Source: Chitinophagaceae bacterium
GTDB taxonomy: Bacteria > Bacteroidota > Bacteroidia > Chitinophagales > Chitinophagaceae
Direction: 5' to 3'
Length of the DNA stretch: 10,574 bases
Assembly: GCA_023251335.1 (NCBI GenBank)
Contig: JAHEZA010000046.1
Span: 1-10,574, forward strand
The translations under genes were made by a program, and so were the position numbers. The notes under the pieces were generated by a model. The model was not told the origin of the DNA. It did not search any database and worked only from the letters and a program-made list of their open reading frames with translations. Positions within the stretch are counted from its first letter, which is position 1. Each line of letters begins with the position of its first letter. Positions 7,375 to 10,574 of the stretch are shown in pieces.

Positions 7375-7663
7375 AAAGGGGGTAATCAGTTATTTAAAGG
7401 ATTTTCCGGCAGATTAAAACGGGGGTTACGATTACTATATTGTATTTCTACGCTTTAATTCGCGATAAAATTAAGTAAAACTTACAGTATTCGGGCAATG
7501 ATATTGTCAAAATCACTTTTTCGAATTGTATTACTATATTTTCACTTTCCGTAAAACGGGTGGCCTTTCCGGCTTTTACAGAAGATTCATTTTAGTCTTA
7601 AAAAACAAAATCACAATTTGCAATAAGTGTTTTTACTTTTGTGCGCTATTTTTGACAGATTAT
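7375..7663. promoter_or_regulatory. Divergent intergenic region between porV2 and tyrS
   Basis: This 289-nt AT-rich region must carry promoters for porV2 (minus) and tyrS (plus). It contains an 11-nt direct repeat, ATTACTATATT, at 7431-7441 and 7530-7540, and an imperfect hairpin whose outer arms are GTAAAA (7551-7556) and TTTTAC (7574-7579). No good TAnnTTTG match was found for porV2. The tyrS frame stays open upstream to an ATG at 7526, but that 46-codon extension is Cys/Phe/Tyr/Lys-rich and unlike any TyrRS N-terminus, so I treat it as non-coding. Confidence 0.6.
7634..7641 (+). promoter_or_regulatory. Bacteroidota-type -7 promoter box for tyrS
   Basis: TACTTTTG matches the Bacteroidota -7 consensus TAnnTTTG exactly. 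It would place the transcription start near 7648 and leave a leader of about 16 nt before the ATG at 7664. A TTTG lies at 7617-7620, but its 13-nt spacing is shorter than the usual spacing to a -33 element, so the upstream half is not well supported. If correct, the upstream ATG at 7526 would not be transcribed from this promoter. Confidence 0.5.
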
Positions 7664-8947
7664 ATGGAAAATTTAATAGCAGAATTAAAATGGCGAGGGC
7701 TTATCCAGGATATAATGCCCGGCACAGAAGAACAACTTTGCAAAGAACCTACATCAGCTTATGTAGGTTTCGACCCAACGGCGGACAGCCTGCATATCGG
7801 GAGCTTGATCCCGATTATCATTTTAAAACATTTGCAAAATTTTGGTCATAAGCCTGTTGCACTGGTGGGCGGCGCTACCGGCATGGTGGGTGATCCATCA
7901 GGCAAGAGCGAAGAAAGAAATTTATTAAGTAAGGATATTCTTGACAAAAATGTAGCAGGAGTAAAGCAACAATTATCGAAGTTTCTTGATTTTAATTCCG
8001 GCAAATCCAGCGCGGCTGAAATGGTAAATAATTATGATTGGTTTCACAATATTTCTTTCCTCGATTTTATCCGTGATGTGGGCAAGCATATTTCTGTGAA
8101 TTACATGATGGCGAAGGACAGTGTAAAAAAGCGCCTGGAAGGAGAAAATGGAATGAGCTTTACAGAATTCACTTATCAATTGGTACAGGGTTATGATTTT
8201 TACTGGTTGTATCAAAATAAAAACTGCAAACTGCAATTTGGTGGAAGCGATCAATGGGGAAACATCGTGACGGGCACCGAGCTGATCAGGCGCAAAGCAG
8301 GAGGAGAAGGTTTTGCATTTACTTGTCCTTTACTAACGAAATCTGATGGAAGCAAATTTGGAAAAAGTGAAAAAGGAAACATTTGGCTCGATGCCACCAA
8401 AACATCACCCTATACTTTTTACCAGTTTTGGCTTAATACCGCCGATGCAGATGCAGAAAGATTTTTAAAGGTATTTACTTTTTTAACTGAAAAAGAAATT
8501 AGTGACCTCGCTCAACAGCATGCAGGAAATGAGCACCAGCGCATACTTCAGAAAAAATTAGCCGAAGAACTTACATCTTTTGTTCATTCGAGAGAAGATT
8601 ATGAATTCGCGGTAAAAGCTTCTTCAATTTTATTCAGCAATGATACCGCAGAAATATTAAAAGGACTTAATGAAGAACAATTGCTCCAGGTGATGGAAGG
8701 CGTGCCTACTGTTGAAATAGAAAAAGGCAAACTGAACGATCTTGATTTAATTTCTTTATTGACCGAAACAAAAATTTTGCCAAGCAAGGGCGAAGCAAAA
8801 AAAATGCTTTCGGGTGGTGGGATTTTTATCAATAAAGAGAAAGCAAACGCTGGCGAGGAAAAAATAAACGCCACACAACTTTTAAATGGTAAATATTTAT
8901 TGATTCAAAAAGGAAAGAAAAATTATTATTTGGTAATAGCCAATTAA
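7664..8947 (+). CDS. tyrS: Tyrosyl-tRNA synthetase (TyrRS, class I)
   Basis: This enzyme charges tRNA-Tyr with tyrosine using ATP in the cytoplasm and normally works as a dimer. I chose the ATG at 7664, giving 427 residues, because [12 protein letters not shown] is where bacterial TyrRS sequences begin; the same frame is open to an ATG at 7526 but those 46 residues have no family character. Signature motifs are [15 protein letters not shown] with HIGS at 44-47 (HIGH motif), the tyrosine pocket Y171-Q175-D178 in [16 protein letters not shown] at 193-200, and KFGKS at 231-235 (KMSKS motif). Residues about 360-424 form the C-terminal S4-type RNA-binding domain ([20 protein letters not shown]). 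Length and motif order are normal. The gene is monocistronic, divergent from porV2 and convergent with the cyanophycinase gene. No Shine-Dalgarno sequence or T-box leader is visible. Confidence 0.97.
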   Translation: MENLIAELKWRGLIQDIMPGTEEQLCKEPTSAYVGFDPTADSLHIGSLIPIIILKHLQNFGHKPVALVGGATGMVGDPSGKSEERNLLSKDILDKNVAGVKQQLSKFLDFNSGKSSAAEMVNNYDWFHNISFLDFIRDVGKHISVNYMMAKDSVKKRLEGENGMSFTEFTYQLVQGYDFYWLYQNKNCKLQFGGSDQWGNIVTGTELIRRKAGGEGFAFTCPLLTKSDGSKFGKSEKGNIWLDATKTSPYTFYQFWLNTADADAERFLKVFTFLTEKEISDLAQQHAGNEHQRILQKKLAEELTSFVHSREDYEFAVKASSILFSNDTAEILKGLNEEQLLQVMEGVPTVEIEKGKLNDLDLISLLTETKILPSKGEAKKMLSGGGIFINKEKANAGEEKINATQLLNGKYLLIQKGKKNYYLVIAN

Positions 8948-8977
8948 TTCGATGGGCCACTTCGTCTGATTAATTGG
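8940..8977 (+). terminator. Weak hairpin overlapping the tyrS stop in the convergent junction
   Basis: CCAATTAAT (8940-8948) and ATTAATTGG (8969-8977) are perfect 9-bp inverted repeats around a 20-nt loop, and the left arm spans the tyrS TAA. A second small dyad (ATCCC / GGGGA) follows at about 8982-8997. Neither is GC-rich or followed by a clean T tract, so a terminator role for tyrS, or for both convergent genes, is only plausible. The rest of 8948-9037 shows nothing else. Confidence 0.35.
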
Positions 8978-9037
8978 GGTAAATCCCTTTTAGGGGAGAA
9001 AATAAGAAATTGCTTTATTTGTTTGTTTACTGATGAG

Positions 9038-9949
9038 TCAAACCGCATTCATCGTCTTCTCATTTTCAGAAACCTTCGCTGGTTTATATTCCTTTATGTT
9101 TGGAATAAATTTTCTTTCTTTCAAAAGATATCCATTTCCTTTTTCGCAAAAATGCACCATCAGATTTTCTACACTTACCGGGTTGCCTTCAGGAATATCA
9201 GCGATATTATTATGCCCGATGCCGTGCCCGTCTATAATCATTACAAGTCCGCTGCCAACGGCTTCCATAATATTTCCCTTGGTAATCAGCATGCCGGTAT
9301 CTTCGCCAAGACCGATTCCAACTGCGGAAGGATTGGTGGCAATGGCCTGCGCCAATCTTCCAAACCTTCCACGTTTTTCAAAATGACTGTCGAAAATTAC
9401 ATCGCCCATAAAGCCTAAGCCGGTGGTTAATTTTACTTCACCTTTTAAATGAGCCGCGGTGGCATTTCCCTGGTAGATCATCGTTTGGCTCATCGCCATC
9501 GCGCCTGCCGAGGTGCCGGCAATGAGAAAATTTTTATCCTCCCGGTATCTGTGGTGGATGATCTCTAAAAATTCCGTTCCGCCAAATGTGGCTGTTAACC
9601 TTAATTGATTGCCGCCGCTGAACATCACGGCGTCGCAGTTTCTAATCCTTTCAATATATTCTTTTTGAGAAGCGTCTGCACGGTTACGGATGGATAAGAG
9701 TCCGATATCGGTACAACCAATTTTTCCAAAAGCATTTAGATAATTTTCGCCCACTTCGATGGGGATCATGGAAGCGGTCGTTATTACTTCGATCCTGATA
9801 TTTGGTCCACCGGCTTCTTCTACGATCCGGCGAAGAATTCCCAGTTCAAAGAAATTGAGATTACTTCTCACTGACTCTTCTTTTTCTAATTCCACGCCCT
9901 TGTCTTCAGCGCCGCCAATCGCAAATAGCTTTCCCTTGGGTATTTCCAT
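9038..9949 (-). CDS. cphB: Cyanophycinase (peptidase family S51)
   Basis: The product is 303 residues, against about 271 for the Synechocystis enzyme. Cyanophycinase hydrolyses the storage polymer cyanophycin (multi-L-arginyl-poly-aspartate) to beta-Asp-Arg dipeptides. The N-terminus KGKLFAIGGAEDK is characteristic. FSGGNQLRLT lies at 110-119 and the nucleophile Ser147 sits in AGTSAGAMAMS. His189 is in DSHFEKRGRFGRL and Glu216 in GIGLGEDTG. The spacing Ser-42-His-27-Glu equals that of Ser132, His174 and Glu201 in Synechocystis CphB, so the triad looks intact. There is no signal peptide, so the protein is probably cytoplasmic. The C-terminal tail (about 285-303, Lys/Glu-rich) extends past the core. 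Upstream by 90 nt is moaCB on the same strand; no cyanophycin synthetase lies in the window. A different S51 peptidase with another isoaspartyl substrate is possible but less likely. Confidence 0.92.
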   Translation of the reverse strand: MEIPKGKLFAIGGAEDKGVELEKEESVRSNLNFFELGILRRIVEEAGGPNIRIEVITTASMIPIEVGENYLNAFGKIGCTDIGLLSIRNRADASQKEYIERIRNCDAVMFSGGNQLRLTATFGGTEFLEIIHHRYREDKNFLIAGTSAGAMAMSQTMIYQGNATAAHLKGEVKLTTGLGFMGDVIFDSHFEKRGRFGRLAQAIATNPSAVGIGLGEDTGMLITKGNIMEAVGSGLVMIIDGHGIGHNNIADIPEGNPVSVENLMVHFCEKGNGYLLKERKFIPNIKEYKPAKVSENEKTMNAV

Positions 9950-9980
9950 GAATTTTATTTTGATAAAAACAACAAATGAT

Positions 9981-10001
9981 ACATGTTAGTTTTAACGATG
10001 T
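9981..10001 (-). other. Hairpin with downstream T-rich stretch between moaCB and cphB
   Basis: ACATGTTA (9981-9988) pairs with TAAC (9993-9996) and ATGT (9998-10001) around a bulged G9997 and a 4-nt loop. On the minus strand it is followed, after about four bases, by TTTGTTGTTTTT. It could act as a weak terminator or attenuator between moaCB and cphB, but the stem is AT-rich. On the minus strand TATTTTTG at 10030-10023 matches the -7 consensus TAnnTTTG and could be a cphB promoter, although no -33 element is seen. Confidence 0.3.
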
Positions 10002-10039
10002 TGTATTAGAAAATATTATGCACAAAAATAAAGGAATAT

Positions 10040-10574
10040 TTACGAATCATGCCTTACGCCCTCCGCTACTTTAAATAAATGCAGCACATAAGGAAAAATG
10101 GCATCCATCGTTTCTTCCGCGCCGCGCATAGAACCCGGCAAAGTAATTACTAAAGTGTTTTCAATAAAGCCTGCTACGCCGCGCGAAAGCATTGAGTAGG
10201 GAGTTCGTTGCTGTCCATAATTTCTGGCGGCTTCCATAATGCCCGGAATTTCGCGTGTAAGCAAGGGCGTTATGGCTTCAGGTGTTACATCACGCGGCGA
10301 TAATCCGGTACCTCCGGAAAATATGACTAATTGAAAATGCGCTTCGCAAAGTTGTTTTGCTTTTGACTGAATTACCGAAAATTCATCCGGAATTACTTCA
10401 TAAACAGAAACCGGGAGATTCCATTTTTCTAATTTTGAAATAACAGCTTTGCCGGTTTTGTCTTCTCCTTTTCCGGCGGCAATACTATCGGAACAAACAA
10501 TTACGGCACATTTTAACGAGCTTCCTGATTGCCTGTCGAAATCTGATTTGCCGCCTTTTTTATTTTCTAATTTA
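10040..10574 (-). CDS. moaCB: Bifunctional MoaC/MoaB molybdenum cofactor biosynthesis protein, C-terminal part (partial at right edge)
   Basis: From position 10573 the frame is open for 177 codons to the TAA at 10042-10040; the true start lies outside the window. The first residues, KLENKKGGKSDF, resemble the GGKSG-containing C-terminal tail of MoaC (cyclic pyranopterin monophosphate synthase). After a short linker a complete MoaB/MogA domain begins at LKCAVIVCSDS (residue 20 of the visible part). It contains DKTG (38-41), FSGGTGLSPRDVTPEA (85-100), RTPYSMLSRGVAG (123-135) and LPGSMRG (145-151), the molybdopterin-binding signatures. MoaB/MogA proteins adenylylate molybdopterin before metal insertion. 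The MoaC half is inferred from only about 12 residues, so a stand-alone MoaB with an unusual N-terminus is not excluded. A TTG at 10264 lies within the domain and is not a real start. Confidence 0.85.
   Translation of the reverse strand, partial: KLENKKGGKSDFDRQSGSSLKCAVIVCSDSIAAGKGEDKTGKAVISKLEKWNLPVSVYEVIPDEFSVIQSKAKQLCEAHFQLVIFSGGTGLSPRDVTPEAITPLLTREIPGIMEAARNYGQQRTPYSMLSRGVAGFIENTLVITLPGSMRGAEETMDAIFPYVLHLFKVAEGVRHDS

Noticed and set aside
7551..7579. Hairpin GTAAAA...TTTTAC upstream of tyrS as a possible T-box or leader riboswitch
   Set aside because: It lies upstream of the likely tyrS promoter, has no T-box sequence and has a 2-6 nt bulge. It is more likely a chance dyad in AT-rich DNA.
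7526..7663. 46-residue N-terminal extension of TyrRS from an upstream ATG
   Set aside because: The extension is Phe/Tyr/Lys/Cys-rich, has no TyrRS character, and would lie upstream of the -7 box at 7634-7641. The ATG at 7664 gives the normal 427-residue protein.
9023..9418. Overlapping 131- and 117-residue + strand frames antisense to cphB
   Set aside because: The opposite strand encodes the conserved C-terminal half of cyanophycinase, including the His189 and Glu216 motifs.
10040..10264. Separate 74-residue gene starting at TTG 10264
   Set aside because: The frame is open upstream to the window edge, and the MoaB/MogA domain begins well before this TTG, so it is an internal codon.

Overview
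The window (about 40% GC by eye) looks like chromosomal DNA from a Bacteroidota member, plausibly a Chitinophagaceae-type soil or freshwater bacterium. The evidence is a type IX secretion (T9SS) PorV/PorU-like gene pair, a T9SS-type C-terminal sorting domain, a MoaC-MoaB fusion of the kind common in this phylum, starts without Shine-Dalgarno sequences, and a match to the Bacteroidota -7 promoter box (TAnnTTTG) just before tyrS. The family-level placement is inference.

Layout from left to right. (1) 1-938, minus: a YpdA-type flavin disulfide reductase, cut by the left edge. (2) 939-1197: the intergenic region upstream of ypdA. It holds a strong hairpin terminator for the preceding minus-strand gene and an unexplained arrangement of two imperfect direct repeats flanking a long hairpin. 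(3) 7374 down to 1198, minus: a two-gene unit, porV2 then porU2, separated by 15 nt. It encodes a PorV-like outer-membrane beta-barrel and a 1684-residue gingipain-fold (C25) protease with a long multidomain C-terminal half. (4) 7375-7663: a divergent promoter region. (5) 7664-8947, plus: tyrS. (6) 8948-9037: a short convergent junction. (7) 9949 down to 9038, minus: a cyanophycinase with an intact catalytic triad. (8) 10574 down to 10040, minus: the C-terminal part of a MoaC/MoaB fusion, cut by the right edge.

The only clear functional unit inside the window is porV2-porU2. By analogy with PorV-PorU it would be an outer-membrane shuttle plus a surface transpeptidase of the T9SS, here a second, paralogous version with extra domains. 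The other genes are individual housekeeping or metabolic genes: tyrosyl-tRNA charging, low-molecular-weight thiol redox, cyanophycin-type polymer breakdown and molybdenum cofactor synthesis. I see no tRNA, rRNA, CRISPR, insertion sequence or phage gene. The points most worth a second look are the PorU2 domain architecture (including an ILEI/PANDER-like domain), the repeat-hairpin-repeat structure upstream of ypdA, the loss in YpdA of the cysteine known from Firmicutes homologues, and the cyanophycinase without a neighbouring synthetase.
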